From NCBI RefSeq assembly GCF_013344685.1, contig NZ_CP050137.1:3651001-3715000 (forward strand): 64,000 nucleotides of DNA, read 5' to 3'. This stretch comes from Sphingomonas sp. CL5.1. GTDB taxonomy: Bacteria; Pseudomonadota; Alphaproteobacteria; Sphingomonadales; Sphingomonadaceae. Below, piece after piece: positions 26,591 through 35,877 of the stretch. Numbering within the stretch: position 1 is the stretch's first letter; every line of letters begins with the position of its first letter. A program made the translations under genes and the position numbers. The notes under the pieces are model-generated. The model was not told the origin of the DNA and ran no database searches. It saw only the letters and a program-made list of their open reading frames with translations.

Positions 26591-27745
26591 TCAACCGATC
26601 AGCGCCGTGATATCGACCGGCTGGTCGCGGCGGCGCAGCTCGATCGTGATGCGCGGCTCATCGCCGCCGGGCGCGCTGCCGAGCAACTGGCCCGCCGCGA
26701 CCGCCTGACCGCGCTTCACCGATATCGCGCCCAGCCCCGTGACGAGCGTGCTCCAGCCCGCGCCGTGATCGATGATCACCGTGCCGCCCCACACGCGGAA
26801 CGGCCGCGCGAAGACCACCGTTCCGCCGGCCGGCGCCGCGACCGCCGCGCCCGGCGCGACCGCCAGCGTCAGGCCGCGCGCGCGCACGCCATTGTCGGAA
26901 ACCTCGCCCAGCCCCGTCACCAGCCGCCCCGCGACCGGCAGGCGATAGGCGGCCAGCGCTCCGACGGCCCCGGAATCGACCGCCGGCGGGCCGGGGAGCC
27001 GTTCGAGCGCGGCGAGCGTCTGCCGCTCGTCGCCGATCGCCGACATCCGGTCGACCAGATCGCGCGCCTCCTCGCCCATCGCGATCGCGCGGTCGGCGGC
27101 GGTGCGCGCGTCCCGATCGAGGCGCGCGGCGGCGCTGTCGTGGCGGTCGCGGAGCGCGGCCAGCCGCCCGCGCTCCGCGACGAGATTGGCGCGGCCGTCG
27201 CGCAGCTCCTTCGCCGCCTGTGCCGAGGCCTCCGCCAGCCGACGCGATTCGGCCAGTTCGGCGCGGACATCGGCGGTGCGCGCGTCGATCGCCGGGCGGG
27301 TGGCGGCGAGCGCGGCGCGGAGGTGAACCATGTCGGTGATCGACCCCCGCTGCGCCACCGCGACGATCGCCGGCCGACCTGCGAGCGAGGCCAGCCCAGC
27401 GAGCAGCCGCGCGATCGGCTCCTGCCGCCGGGCAAGCTCCTCGCGCTGGCGTTCCTGCAAGCCGGCGACGATCGCGACGCGCGCCTCGGCGGCGGCGAGA
27501 TCGGCCTCGGCGCGGCGGATGCGCGCGGCGACCGCCTGCTCCTCGACACGGAAGCGGGCGGAGGCGTCGCGTTCAGCCCCCGCCCGCCGCTCCAGTTCGG
27601 CGGCGTTGCGCGAGGCCTCGTCGGCGGCGGCGCGGGCCTGCTTCAGGCGAACGCGTGCCGCCGCCAGCGGATCGATCTCCGCCGGCGCCGGCGCGGCGAG
27701 CAGCATCGCCGCCAGCCCGACCAGCATCGCCCCCTTGCCCCTCAT
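26591..27745 (-). CDS. EnvC-like murein hydrolase activator (M23/LytM domain)
   Basis: Exported protein of 384 residues: signal peptide (about 1-24), a long coiled coil from 30 to 240 rich in Ala, Arg and Glu, and a C-terminal LytM fold. The LytM metal ligands are missing: the usual HxGxD is replaced by RARGLTLAV, and the HxH segment by STLVTGLGAI. It should therefore activate amidases rather than cut peptidoglycan, as EnvC does. ATG at 27745 is 4 bp after the rlmH stop. The 97 bp between this gene and ctpA hold only the ctpA leader. Confidence 0.85.
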   Translation of the reverse strand: MRGKGAMLVGLAAMLLAAPAPAEIDPLAAARVRLKQARAAADEASRNAAELERRAGAERDASARFRVEEQAVAARIRRAEADLAAAEARVAIVAGLQERQREELARRQEPIARLLAGLASLAGRPAIVAVAQRGSITDMVHLRAALAATRPAIDARTADVRAELAESRRLAEASAQAAKELRDGRANLVAERGRLAALRDRHDSAAARLDRDARTAADRAIAMGEEARDLVDRMSAIGDERQTLAALERLPGPPAVDSGAVGALAAYRLPVAGRLVTGLGEVSDNGVRARGLTLAVAPGAAVAAPAGGTVVFARPFRVWGGTVIIDHGAGWSTLVTGLGAISVKRGQAVAAGQLLGSAPGGDEPRITIELRRRDQPVDITALIG

Positions 27746-27749
27746 CGGC

Positions 27750-28172
27750 TCAACCTTCGCGATGATAGGGGTGGTTGGCAAGGATCGCGGTGGCGCGGAA
27801 CAATTGCTCGGCCAGCATCGCGCGGGCGAGCAGGTGCGGCCAGGTCGCGCGGCCGAAGGAGAGCAACAGGTCCGCCTCCGCCCGCGCGGCATCGTCGAAC
27901 CCATCCGCCGCGCCGAGCATGAAGCGCGCCTCGCGCACGCCGTCGTCGCGCCAGCGGCCGACGAGTTGCGCGAAGGCGAGCGAGCCCATCACCTCGCCAC
28001 GCTCGTCGAGCAGCACGCGGCGGGTCTGCGGCGGCGCATCGGGGATGCGGCCGCCGCTGTCGGGCAGTTCGGTGACCTTCGTCGGCCACGCGATCCGCTT
28101 CAGATAGCGGTCGACCAGCTCGGCTTCCGGCGAGCGGCCGATCCGGCCGCGCGCGACGACGTGCAGCAGCAG
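27750..28172 (-). CDS. rlmH: 23S rRNA pseudouridine1915 N3-methyltransferase, apparent CTG start
   Basis: SPOUT methyltransferase that acts on the assembled 70S ribosome at position 1915. The protein reads LLLHVVARGRIGRSPEAELV at the N-terminus and ends HPYHREG, 140 residues, exactly the family length. The SAM knot is visible in FMLGAADGFDDAARAEADLLLSFG and LARAMLAEQLFRA. No ATG, GTG or TTG exists in frame upstream of 28016, which would cut off the first third of the domain. The open frame instead begins at three CTG codons just after the rsfS stop (28174-28176), and the first, at 28172, reproduces the usual M-L-L-H N-terminus. A CTG start is therefore most likely. Confidence 0.85.
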   Translation of the reverse strand: MLLHVVARGRIGRSPEAELVDRYLKRIAWPTKVTELPDSGGRIPDAPPQTRRVLLDERGEVMGSLAFAQLVGRWRDDGVREARFMLGAADGFDDAARAEADLLLSFGRATWPHLLARAMLAEQLFRATAILANHPYHREG

Positions 28173-28173
28173 C

Positions 28174-28560
28174 TCAGGCGTTCCCGGCCGGCGGCGCGTC
28201 CCCGAACGACCACATCCGCTCGAGATTGTAGAAGGTGCGCACCTCCGGGCGGAAAAGATGGACGATCACGTCGCCCGCGTCGATCAGCACCCAGTCGGCG
28301 GTAGGCAGGCCCTCGATCCGGGGCGTCTGCCCGGTCTTCCCCTTGATCTTCTCGGCGAGCTTCGACGCCATCGAGGCGACCTGCCGGGTCGAGCGGCCCG
28401 ACGCGATCACCATGTGATCGGCGATCGAGGATTTCCCGGCGAGCGGGATCGAGATCATATCGACGGCCTGATCGTCATCGAGGCTGTCGAGCACGAGCTT
28501 ATGGAGCGCCGCGACGCTGTCGGCGTCGGGCGATCGATAGGCGTTGGCGGATGCGGGCAA
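28174..28560 (-). CDS. rsfS: Ribosome silencing factor RsfS
   Basis: Binds ribosomal protein L14 and blocks subunit joining when nutrients are short. The 128-residue protein has the Iojap core: DSLDDDQAVDMISIPLAGKS, HMVIASGRSTRQVASMA, GLPTADWVLIDAGDVIVHLF. The start is the TTG at 28560: GGAG lies 6 bp upstream, inside the last codons of nadD, and the frame above it is antisense-like. It has one untranslated base before rlmH. The nadD-rsfS-rlmH order is conserved in many proteobacteria. Confidence 0.92.
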   Translation of the reverse strand: MPASANAYRSPDADSVAALHKLVLDSLDDDQAVDMISIPLAGKSSIADHMVIASGRSTRQVASMASKLAEKIKGKTGQTPRIEGLPTADWVLIDAGDVIVHLFRPEVRTFYNLERMWSFGDAPPAGNA

Positions 28561-28562
28561 GG

Positions 28563-29204
28563 TTACTCCTGGGCAAAGGGTTTGGCGGCGGCGCCTGAAC
28601 TTCGGTTTCCCGAGAATCGGCGATACCAGGACGGGTCGGCGGCGCGAAGCCGCGTCGCGGAAGTCGGGTCGGGTCGGAAACGCAACAGCACCAGTGCCGG
28701 CACACTCCACTCGGTCCAGTTCCTCGCCTGGCGCGCGGGCCTCTGGAAGCGCCGCAGCCAGCCCATCGCGGGTGCCGCGTGGGCGGCGCCATCATATCCC
28801 GGCCGCGCGATCACCGCAATCGGAACCGTGCGCGCGATCCTCCGCCAGTCGCGCCATTGGTGGAACTGGGCGAGATTGTCCTCCCCCATCACCCAGATGA
28901 AGCGCCGCCGCGGATAGCGACGCACCAGCGCGGCCAGCGTATCGACGGTGTAGCGCGTGCCGAGCCGAGCCTCGATATCGGTGGGCCGGATCGGCGCGTG
29001 GCGCGCCATCGCCCGCGCCGAGGCGAGCCGCGCCGGCAGCGGCGCCATGCCCTCCACCGGCTTCAACGGATTGCCCGGCGAGACGAGCCACCACATCTCG
29101 TCCAGCCCCAGCGCGCGGATCGCCGCCAGGCTGATCCCGCGATGCCCGCGATGCGCCGGGTTGAACGACCCGCCAAGAAGGCCGGTGCGGATCAGTTGCC
29201 GCAC
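28563..29204 (-). CDS. nadD: Nicotinate-nucleotide adenylyltransferase
   Basis: Transfers AMP from ATP to nicotinate mononucleotide in NAD synthesis. The 213-residue protein has the nucleotidyltransferase signature GLLGGSFNPAHRGH near the N-terminus (HxGH-type as HRGH), WWLVSPGNPLKP, and the second motif region around ADPSWYRRFSG; the canonical ISSTxIR is diverged, and the segment SATRLRAADPSWYR is its likely equivalent. The start is GTG at 29204, the first start in frame; no ATG fits. Shine-Dalgarno signal is weak (GAGGGA about 12 bp away). Confidence 0.9.
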   Translation of the reverse strand: MRQLIRTGLLGGSFNPAHRGHRGISLAAIRALGLDEMWWLVSPGNPLKPVEGMAPLPARLASARAMARHAPIRPTDIEARLGTRYTVDTLAALVRRYPRRRFIWVMGEDNLAQFHQWRDWRRIARTVPIAVIARPGYDGAAHAAPAMGWLRRFQRPARQARNWTEWSVPALVLLRFRPDPTSATRLRAADPSWYRRFSGNRSSGAAAKPFAQE

Positions 29205-29225
29205 CGCGACCGGCCATCCCTCATA

Positions 29226-29960
29226 TCACAGCGGCTCGCCGACGATCGGCGGAGCAGGCGGCGGATCACCCGCGAGCAGGCGATAGCCCAGACCGGCCAG
29301 CACGCCCCCGAGAATCGGGGCGACCCAGAACAGCCAGAGCTGCTGCAACGCCAACCCACCGACCATCAGCGCCGGGCCGGTGCTGCGCGCCGGGTTCACC
29401 GAAGTGTTCGTCACCGGGATGCTGATGAGGTGGATCAGCGTCAGCCCCAGCCCGATCGCGATCGGCGCGAAGCCGCTCGGCGCGCGCGTGTCGGTCGCGC
29501 CCATGATGATGGTGAGGAAGCCGAAGGTCATCACCACTTCCATGATGAACCCGGCATAGAGGCTGTAGCCGCCCGGCGACTGCTCGCCATAGCCGTTCAC
29601 CGCCAGCCCGTTCGGTGCGAGCGTGAAGCCCGCCCTGCCGCTGGCGACGCAATAGAGCAGCGCCGCCGCAACGATCGCGCCGACGAGTTGGGCGATGACA
29701 TATGGGATGATGTCCTTCGCCGGGAAACGCTTGCCCGCCCACAGGCCGATGGTGATCGCCGGGTTGAGATGGCAGCCGGAGATATGGCCGATCGAATAGG
29801 CCATGGTGAGGACGGTCAGGCCGAAAGCGAGCGCGACGCCCGCCAGACCGATGCCGACTTCGGGGAATTTGGCGGCGAGGACGGCGCTGCCGCATCCCCC
29901 GAGCACCAGCCAGAAGGTTCCGAATGCCTCCGCGACGCAACGCTTGTGAATTGGCACCAT
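29226..29960 (-). CDS. aqpZ: Aquaporin Z-type water channel
   Basis: Six-helix MIP channel of 244 residues. The two pore motifs are Asn66-Pro-Ala in [11 protein letters not shown] and Asn189-Pro-Ala in [13 protein letters not shown], with the selectivity arginine at 192. His62-region and small residues favour a water-selective aquaporin over a glycerol facilitator. ATG at 29960 has GGAGGAG upstream. The 140 bp before it (29961-30100) separate it from proA and hold a direct repeat TTTCTATTTCTAT and probably the promoter. Confidence 0.92.
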   Translation of the reverse strand: MVPIHKRCVAEAFGTFWLVLGGCGSAVLAAKFPEVGIGLAGVALAFGLTVLTMAYSIGHISGCHLNPAITIGLWAGKRFPAKDIIPYVIAQLVGAIVAAALLYCVASGRAGFTLAPNGLAVNGYGEQSPGGYSLYAGFIMEVVMTFGFLTIIMGATDTRAPSGFAPIAIGLGLTLIHLISIPVTNTSVNPARSTGPALMVGGLALQQLWLFWVAPILGGVLAGLGYRLLAGDPPPAPPIVGEPL

Positions 29961-30100
29961 ATCCCCGCTCCTCCGTGCGATAGCAAAATCCCGTATTTCT
30001 ATTTCTATGACGTAACGGAGGATAATGCGGGAATGCGCCGGCTGGCAAGCAGATGTTAACGCTGCTTTATCGCACGGTCAGGACAACGGGACAGGGCGTC

Positions 30101-31363
30101 TCAGCCGCGCACCTGCCCCGTGCCCAGCCCGATCCATTTGTAGGTGGTCAGCCCCTCCAGCGCGACCGGGCCGCGCGCGTGGAGCCGGCCAGTGGCGATG
30201 CCGATCTCCGCGCCCAGCCCGAACTCGCCGCCGTCGGCGAACTGGGTGGAGGCGTTCCACAGCACGATCGCCGAATCGACCTCCGCCAGGAAGCGCCGCG
30301 CGGCATCCTCGTCGGCCGCGACGATCGCGTCGGTATGGTGCGAGCCGTGGCGCGCGATATGCGCCAGCGCGCCGTCCAGCCCGTCGACCATCGCCACCGA
30401 GGCGATCGCGTCGAGATATTCGGTGTCCCAATCCTCGTCGCGCGCCGCCGCTATCCCCGGCGCGATGGCCGAGGCGCGGCCGTCCCCGCGCACCTCGCAG
30501 CCGGTGCCGGCCAGCGCGGCGATCAGCGCGGAGGCGGCGGGATAGCCCGTATCGATCAGCAAGGTCTCCATCGCGCCGCAGATGCCGGTGCGCCGCATCT
30601 TGGCGTCGAGCACGATCCGCTCCGCCATCGCCGGATCGGCCGACGCGTGGACGACGACGTGGTTGATCCCGTCGAGATGCGCGAGCACCGGCACCCGCGC
30701 CTCCGCCTGCACGCGCGCGACGAGGCTCTTGCCGCCGCGCGGCACGATCAGGTCGATCAGGCCGTCGGCTGCCAGCATCGCGCCGACCGCCGCGCGATCC
30801 GTGGTCGCGACGCGCTGCACCGCGCCGGCCGGCACCCCGGCCTCGGCCAGCCCGGCGACGAAGGCGCGATGGATCGCCGCATTGCTCTCCACCGCTTCCG
30901 ATCCGCCGCGCAACACCACCGCGTTGCCCGACATGACGCACAGCGCCGCCGCGTCGGCCGTCACGTTCGGGCGGCTTTCGTAGATGATGCCGATCACCCC
31001 GATCGGCACGCGCACGCGGCGCAGCACGAGGCCGTTGGGCCGCGTCGCCTCATCGATCACCGCGCCGACCGGATCGGCCAGCGCCGCCACCGTCGCCACG
31101 CCGTCCGCCATCGCCGCGACACGCGCCTCGTCCAGCCGCAGCCGGTCGAGCATCGCCGGGGTCAGGCCGTTGGCCGCGCCGCGCGCCATGTCGATCGCAT
31201 TGGCGGCGAGGATTTCCGCCGTCGCCGCGCGCAGCGCCCCGGCGGCGGCAACGAGGCCGGCGCGCCGTCGCTCGGTGGGAAGCAGCGCCAGCGCGCGGGC
31301 GGCGGCGCGCGCCTCTACCGCCATGGTCGCGATCATCGCGGAGGGGGATTGGCTGTCCAGCAT
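30101..31363 (-). CDS. proA: Glutamate-5-semialdehyde dehydrogenase (gamma-glutamyl phosphate reductase)
   Basis: NADPH-dependent reduction of gamma-glutamyl phosphate in proline synthesis. The 420-residue protein is of the usual length with an ALDH-like fold. The catalytic Cys262 sits in [15 protein letters not shown]. Other family segments are [32 protein letters not shown] and the C-terminal [20 protein letters not shown]. proB is not in the window. ATG at 31363; it is divergent from ispH with an 85-bp promoter gap. Confidence 0.96.
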   Translation of the reverse strand: MLDSQSPSAMIATMAVEARAAARALALLPTERRRAGLVAAAGALRAATAEILAANAIDMARGAANGLTPAMLDRLRLDEARVAAMADGVATVAALADPVGAVIDEATRPNGLVLRRVRVPIGVIGIIYESRPNVTADAAALCVMSGNAVVLRGGSEAVESNAAIHRAFVAGLAEAGVPAGAVQRVATTDRAAVGAMLAADGLIDLIVPRGGKSLVARVQAEARVPVLAHLDGINHVVVHASADPAMAERIVLDAKMRRTGICGAMETLLIDTGYPAASALIAALAGTGCEVRGDGRASAIAPGIAAARDEDWDTEYLDAIASVAMVDGLDGALAHIARHGSHHTDAIVAADEDAARRFLAEVDSAIVLWNASTQFADGGEFGLGAEIGIATGRLHARGPVALEGLTTYKWIGLGTGQVRG

Positions 31364-31448
31364 GATGAAGCGCGCCTATCACGCCCGTGCGCCGCTGCCG
31401 AGTCGGTTCCCATTGCCGATCGCCGCCCCGCCCCGTAAAGGCCGCCTC

Positions 31449-32396
31449 ATGTCCGACAAGCCCGTGCTCGACCTGCTGATCGCCGCCCCGCGCGGCTTCT
31501 GCGCCGGCGTGGATCGCGCCATTCGCATCGTCGAGCTGGCGATCGAGAAACACGGCGCCCCGGTCTATGTCCGCCACGAGATCGTCCACAACAAATTCGT
31601 GGTGGACCGCCTGAAGGCGCGCGGCGCGATCTTCGTCGAGGAACTGGACGAGGTGCCGGACGGCGCGCCGGTGGTCTTTTCCGCGCACGGCGTGCCCAAA
31701 TCGGTGCCGGCCAACGCGGTCGAGCGCGGCCTCGACTATCTCGACGCCACCTGCCCGCTGGTCAGCAAGGTCCACCGGCAGGCTGAGCGACTGGTCGAGG
31801 CGGGTCGCCACATCGTCTTCATCGGCCACGCCGGCCACCCGGAAGTGATCGGCACGTTCGGACAGGTGCCCGAAGGCGCGATGTCGCTGGTGGAGAATGT
31901 GCGGGACGTCGAGGCGCTGCAACCCGCCGATCCCGCCAACCTCGCCTTCCTCACCCAGACCACCTTGTCGGTGGACGACACGGCGGAGATAGTGCGCGCG
32001 CTACAGCGCCGCTTCCCGGCGATCCAGGCGCCGCGCGGCGAGGACATCTGCTATGCCACGTCGAACCGACAGGCGGCGGTGAAGGCGATCGCGGCGGCGT
32101 GCGACGCGATGCTGGTGATCGGCGCGCCCAATTCGTCCAATTCGATGCGGCTGGTCGAGGTGGCGGAACGCGAAGGCGTCCGCGCCGCGCTAGTGCAGCG
32201 CGCCGCCGATCTCGACTGGGCGTTCCTCGACGGGGTACGGACGCTGGGCATCACCGCCGGCGCCTCCGCGCCGGAGCTGCTGGTGCGCGAACTGGTCGAT
32301 CGCCTCGCCACCCGCTTCACGATCAACGAGCGCGAGGAGGAGACGACGCGCGAATCGATCGCCTTCAAGCTTCCGCGCGGACTGGAAGCGGCCTGA
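31449..32396 (+). CDS. ispH: 4-hydroxy-3-methylbut-2-enyl diphosphate reductase
   Basis: Last enzyme of the MEP isoprenoid pathway, giving IPP and DMAPP. The 315-residue protein has the three iron-sulfur cysteines Cys18 ([13 protein letters not shown]), Cys102 ([11 protein letters not shown]) and Cys201 ([12 protein letters not shown]), and substrate histidines at 80 (SAHGV) and 130 (GHAGHPEV). ATG at 31449 begins the conserved N-terminus. It is the first gene of an ispH-thrB-rnhA run, separated from thrB by 10 bp. Confidence 0.97.
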   Translation: MSDKPVLDLLIAAPRGFCAGVDRAIRIVELAIEKHGAPVYVRHEIVHNKFVVDRLKARGAIFVEELDEVPDGAPVVFSAHGVPKSVPANAVERGLDYLDATCPLVSKVHRQAERLVEAGRHIVFIGHAGHPEVIGTFGQVPEGAMSLVENVRDVEALQPADPANLAFLTQTTLSVDDTAEIVRALQRRFPAIQAPRGEDICYATSNRQAAVKAIAAACDAMLVIGAPNSSNSMRLVEVAEREGVRAALVQRAADLDWAFLDGVRTLGITAGASAPELLVRELVDRLATRFTINEREEETTRESIAFKLPRGLEAA

Positions 32397-32406
32397 GGGG
32401 CGGAAG

Positions 32407-33366
32407 ATGGCGGTTTACACGCAGGTGTCGGCCGAGGCGCTGGCGGCGTTCCTGACGCGCTACGACGTCGGCGAGCTGGTCTCCGCCAAGGGCATCGCCG
32501 AGGGGGTGGAGAATTCCAATTTCCTCATCGAGACGACGCGCGACCGCTTCATCCTGACGCTCTACGAAAAGCGCGTCGCGGCGGCCGACCTGCCGTTCTT
32601 CATGGCGCTGCTCGATCATCTCGATGCCAGGGGGCTGCCGGTGCCACCCGCGATCAAGGATCGCGAGGGCATCGAGATTCAGGAGCTTGAGGGCCGCCCC
32701 GCCTGCCTGATCCGTTTCATGCCCGGCGTGTCGCTGTCGCACCCCACGCCGGTTCAGGCGCTCGCCGCCGGCGAGGCGATGGGCGAGATGCACCGCGCGG
32801 TCGCCGATTTCGCCCCGACGCGCGACAATTCGATGGGGGTCGATACGTGGCGCCCGCTGTTCGAGCGTTGCGGCCGCAGCCTCGACGGGATCGCCGCCGG
32901 CCTGCACGACGATCTCGCCGAGGCGCTCGAGAAGGTGGAGGCGGCATGGCCGCGCGACGGGTTCGATCGCATCGCGATCCACGCCGACCTGTTCCCGGAC
33001 AATGTGCTGATGCTGGGCGACAAGGTTACCAGCCTGATCGACTTCTATTTCGCCTGCACCGATATCCGCGTCTATGATCTGGCGGTCATGCACAGCGCCT
33101 GGTCGTTCGACGGCGCGGGCCGCAATTATGACGCGGCGGTGGGCGATGCGCTGCTCGCGGGCTACGAGCGGCATTTCCCGCTGTCCGGGATGGAGCGCGC
33201 GCAATTCGCCACACTCGCCAGCGGCGCGTGCATCCGCTTCGCGCTGTCGCGCGCGTGGGACTGGCTCAACACGCCGCCCGACGCGCTGGTGATGCGCAAG
33301 GACCCGCTCGCCTATATGCGCCGCCTCCGCCATTACGACCCCGCGCTGGCGGCCCGCGTCGCATGA
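32407..33366 (+). CDS. thrB: Homoserine kinase (type II, APH-like fold)
   Basis: Phosphorylates homoserine for threonine synthesis. The 319-residue protein belongs to the aminoglycoside-phosphotransferase-like ThrB family found in alphaproteobacteria and pseudomonads, not the GHMP kinase form. Catalytic Asp lies in [14 protein letters not shown] and the Mg-binding Asp in [11 protein letters not shown]. The N-terminal segment [16 protein letters not shown] is the phosphate-binding region. A GGAAG sequence precedes ATG 32407. The gene overlaps rnhA as ATGA. Confidence 0.92.
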   Translation: MAVYTQVSAEALAAFLTRYDVGELVSAKGIAEGVENSNFLIETTRDRFILTLYEKRVAAADLPFFMALLDHLDARGLPVPPAIKDREGIEIQELEGRPACLIRFMPGVSLSHPTPVQALAAGEAMGEMHRAVADFAPTRDNSMGVDTWRPLFERCGRSLDGIAAGLHDDLAEALEKVEAAWPRDGFDRIAIHADLFPDNVLMLGDKVTSLIDFYFACTDIRVYDLAVMHSAWSFDGAGRNYDAAVGDALLAGYERHFPLSGMERAQFATLASGACIRFALSRAWDWLNTPPDALVMRKDPLAYMRRLRHYDPALAARVA

Positions 33367-33821
33367 GCGAGTTGCCGAGGGTCGAGGCCTTCACCGATGG
33401 CGCGTGCAAGGGCAATCCCGGCCCCGGCGGCTGGGGCGTGGTACTGCGCATGGGCGCGCGCGAGAAGGAATTGTCTGGCGGTGATCCCGCGACCACCAAC
33501 AACCGCATGGAGCTGACCGCCGCGATCGAAGCGCTCAACGCGCTCACGCGGCCGTGCCATGTCCAGCTCTCCACGGACAGCCGCTACGTGATGGACGGCC
33601 TCACCAAATGGATCCACGGCTGGCAGCGCAACGGCTGGCGCACCGCCGACAAGAAACCGGTGAAGAACGCCGAGCTTTGGCAGGCGCTGCTCGCCGCGAC
33701 GAAACGCCACCGCATCGACTGGGAATGGGTGAAGGGCCACGCCGGCCACTCGGAAAACGAGCGCGCCGACAAGCTGGCGAGCGACGCCGCGCTGGCCGCC
33801 GCCGGCCGGGCGGGCGGCTAG
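33363..33821 (+). CDS. rnhA: Ribonuclease HI
   Basis: Degrades the RNA strand of RNA-DNA hybrids. The 152-residue protein has all four catalytic acids: Asp12 ([11 protein letters not shown]), Glu50 (NRMELTAAI), Asp72 (STDSRYV) and Asp136 (ENERADKLA), plus the basic-protrusion helix [20 protein letters not shown] 33363 is coupled to thrB by a 4-bp overlap. It converges on the leucine dehydrogenase gene across 66 bp containing an inverted repeat. Confidence 0.97.
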   Translation: MSELPRVEAFTDGACKGNPGPGGWGVVLRMGAREKELSGGDPATTNNRMELTAAIEALNALTRPCHVQLSTDSRYVMDGLTKWIHGWQRNGWRTADKKPVKNAELWQALLAATKRHRIDWEWVKGHAGHSENERADKLASDAALAAAGRAGG

Positions 33822-33849
33822 GGATTGGCCCAGCCCTGAACCGCGTCAT

Positions 33850-33865
33850 CCCGGCTCTCGCCGGG
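33850..33865. repeat. Short perfect inverted repeat in CGTCATCCCGG context (REP-like or terminator)
   Basis: CCCGGC-TCTC-GCCGGG forms a 6-bp GC stem with a 4-base loop between the convergent rnhA and leucine dehydrogenase genes. The flanking CGTCATCCCGG resembles the start of small dispersed palindromes found between genes in many sphingomonads. No T-run follows, so it is not a classical intrinsic terminator. Only one copy is seen in the window. Confidence 0.45.
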
Positions 33866-33887
33866 CCGACCGGCGGGCGAGTTCCCT

Positions 33888-34940
33888 TCAGCCCCGCCCG
33901 ATCAGCCGCTGCGCGATACGATCGGCGACGACCGAGGCGGGATCGCCGCTTGCTTCGCTCTCGTTCCACACCTGATCGAGCCGCTCCGGGATACGGGCGA
34001 TGCGCGCGCGCACCTCCGCCTCGTCGCCCTGCCCGAGATATTCCAGCCCGACGTTGATGATACCGCCGGCGTTGGCGACATAATCGGGCGTGTAGAGGAT
34101 GCCGCGTTCGTGGATGCGCCGGCCGTCCTCGCTCGTCGCGAGCTGGTTGTTCGCACCGCCCGCGACCACCCTGGCCTTCAGCGCGGCGATCGACCGCTCG
34201 TCCAGCACCGCCCCCAGCGCATTGGGACTGACCAGATCGACGTCGAGCGAGAGGATATCCCCGGTCGCGGCGACGCGCGCGCCGATCTCCGCCGCCAGCG
34301 CCTCCGCGCGGCCACGATCGACGTCGGCGATCGTCAGCACCGCGCCGTCCTTCGCCAGCAATCGCGCGACGCCGCCGCCGACCGAGCCGACGCCCTGCAC
34401 CGCGATTCGCACGCCCTTCATGTCGCTCGCGCCCAGCCCGCGCTTCGCCGCCGCCTTGACGCTGAGATAGACGCCCAGCGCGGTGAAAGGCCCCGGATCG
34501 CCACCCGCCGCGCCGCTCGCGACCGGCAGGCCCGAGACGTAGCGCGTTTCGTCCGCGATCACCTTCATCCGCTCGACGGACATGCCGACATCCTCGGCGG
34601 TGACGTAGCGGCCGCCGAGCGACTCGACAGCACGGCCGAACGCCTTGAGCTGTTCTTCGCTGATCGTCGCGCCGGGCGCGGGGGCGAGCACCACGCCCTT
34701 GCCGCCGCCCAGTGCCAGCCCGGCCATCGCATTCTTGTAGCTCATGCCGCGCGACAGGCGCAGCGCATCGGTGATCGCGTCGCGGCCATCGGCATAATGC
34801 CAGAAGCGCGCGCCGCCCATCGCCGGGCCGAGCGCGGTGGAGTGGATCGCGATGACCGCATGAAGCCCCGACGCCCGATCGGTGAACAGATGAACGCCCT
34901 CATGGGCGTCGAAATCGGGGAAGCCCCAGTCCATCGTCAT
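33888..34940 (-). CDS. Glu/Leu/Phe/Val dehydrogenase, leucine dehydrogenase type
   Basis: NAD-dependent oxidative deamination of branched-chain amino acids is the expected role. The 350-residue length fits leucine/valine dehydrogenase rather than the roughly 430-residue glutamate dehydrogenase. The substrate-binding segment is AMAGLALGGGKGVVLAP with the conserved lysines, and the Rossmann motif GVRIAVQGVGSVGGGVARLL marks the nucleotide domain. Late PDYVANAGGIINVGLEY is also conserved. ATG at 34940 has AGGAGG 10 bp upstream; ATG 34934 is also possible. Monocistronic. Confidence 0.87.
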   Translation of the reverse strand: MTMDWGFPDFDAHEGVHLFTDRASGLHAVIAIHSTALGPAMGGARFWHYADGRDAITDALRLSRGMSYKNAMAGLALGGGKGVVLAPAPGATISEEQLKAFGRAVESLGGRYVTAEDVGMSVERMKVIADETRYVSGLPVASGAAGGDPGPFTALGVYLSVKAAAKRGLGASDMKGVRIAVQGVGSVGGGVARLLAKDGAVLTIADVDRGRAEALAAEIGARVAATGDILSLDVDLVSPNALGAVLDERSIAALKARVVAGGANNQLATSEDGRRIHERGILYTPDYVANAGGIINVGLEYLGQGDEAEVRARIARIPERLDQVWNESEASGDPASVVADRIAQRLIGRG

Positions 34941-35034
34941 CGCAGCTTCGCCTCCTGCGCAATAAAAACACTCGGAGACGTAATAAAGTTATAGCCAGCC
35001 GAACGCCAGCCAATTCGCCGATGGTGGAGGAAGA

Positions 35035-35112
35035 TGGGGCGATCGACGGGACTTGAACCCGCGACCCTCGGTACCACAAACCGATGCTCTAACCAACTGA
35101 GCTACGATCGCC
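35035..35112 (-). tRNA. tRNA-His (anticodon GTG)
   Basis: Complete cloverleaf on the minus strand. The acceptor pairs GCGATCG with CGATCGC, with an encoded extra G at position -1 opposite C73, the histidine identity pair, and CCA is encoded (35035-35037). The D arm is AGCTCAGTTGGTTAGAGC. The anticodon loop TTGTGGT has GTG at 35075-35077, closed by TCGGT/ACCGA. The T loop is TTCAAGT. It lies just downstream of the type II secretion operon, beyond a strong hairpin. Confidence 0.97.
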
Positions 35113-35118
35113 GCATGG

Positions 35119-35149
35119 GATGCGCGCCCCTAGCGGGGGTGCGGGCATC
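35119..35149 (-). terminator. Hairpin at the end of the gsp operon
   Basis: On the minus strand GATGC-CCG-CACCCCC-GCTA-GGGGCG-CG-GCATC style pairing gives a long GC-rich stem-loop, with an outer GATGC/GCATC and an inner CCCC/GGGG, starting 12 bp after the gspN stop. There is no long T-run. It probably ends the gsp transcript or separates it from tRNA-His processing. Confidence 0.55.
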
Positions 35150-35160
35150 TGGTCAAGCTG

Positions 35161-35877
35161 TCAGAATCTCCCCTCGATCGCCAATTGCATCCCCCGATCG
35201 GTCTGGACGAAGCCGAACCCCTGCAAACGCGCCGCCTGCGCCGGATCGGCGGCGGCCAGCGTGAGGTCCGCGCGATAGCGGCCGTCCGGCCAGATGCGGA
35301 TCGTCGAGCCTTCGCCCGCCGGGCTGGTGAGCGGCAGCAGCAGCGCGCCGGAATCGCAGCGCGGCGTGCCGCTCATCGAGGTGGGGATCGCCTGCCCCGC
35401 GACGTCGCCGGTCAACACCGCGCGCACCCGGCCCGCCGCGCGGTCGCAACGATCGTCGGCGAAGCGGACATCGACGTCCTCCAGTTCCAGCGTCGTCACC
35501 GGCACGGGATTGAAGGCGCTGCCCACCGGCAGGCCGGCGGTGACGCCACGCAGGCCGATCGTGTGGCGCGTCATCTCCACCGCGCCGGCCACGCGCGGAC
35601 CCGCCGTTCCCTCCGGCGCGGCGAGCGCGACACGGGCGTGGCCGAGCAGCAATTGCAGGGGCGAGACGCGCGCCGAAAGGTCGCCCAGCGCGATATCACC
35701 GAACCGCGCCTCCGCCAGCGAGCCGGACCAGATGCTGCCGCGCACCTCGCGCGCGGTCATCCCCGCCTCGGCCAGCCCGAACCACCCCAGCGCCAGCCGC
35801 ATCGGCAGGAACAGGACCAGCGCGGCGACCAGCATCGCCACGAACAAGGTGCCGCGACCGGTCGCCAGGCGGATCAC
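35161..35877 (-). CDS. gspN: Type II secretion system protein N
   Basis: Inner-membrane-anchored T2SS accessory protein of 238 residues. One N-terminal membrane helix (LFVAMLVAALVLFLPMRLALGW) is followed by a periplasmic beta-rich domain containing VRGSIWSGSLAEARFG, the recurring GspN N-terminal motif, and MEMTRHTIGLRG-like strands. Start 35877 overlaps gspM by 4 bp (ATGA). It is the last gene of the gspC-N operon. Confidence 0.85.
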   Translation of the reverse strand: MIRLATGRGTLFVAMLVAALVLFLPMRLALGWFGLAEAGMTAREVRGSIWSGSLAEARFGDIALGDLSARVSPLQLLLGHARVALAAPEGTAGPRVAGAVEMTRHTIGLRGVTAGLPVGSAFNPVPVTTLELEDVDVRFADDRCDRAAGRVRAVLTGDVAGQAIPTSMSGTPRCDSGALLLPLTSPAGEGSTIRIWPDGRYRADLTLAAADPAQAARLQGFGFVQTDRGMQLAIEGRF

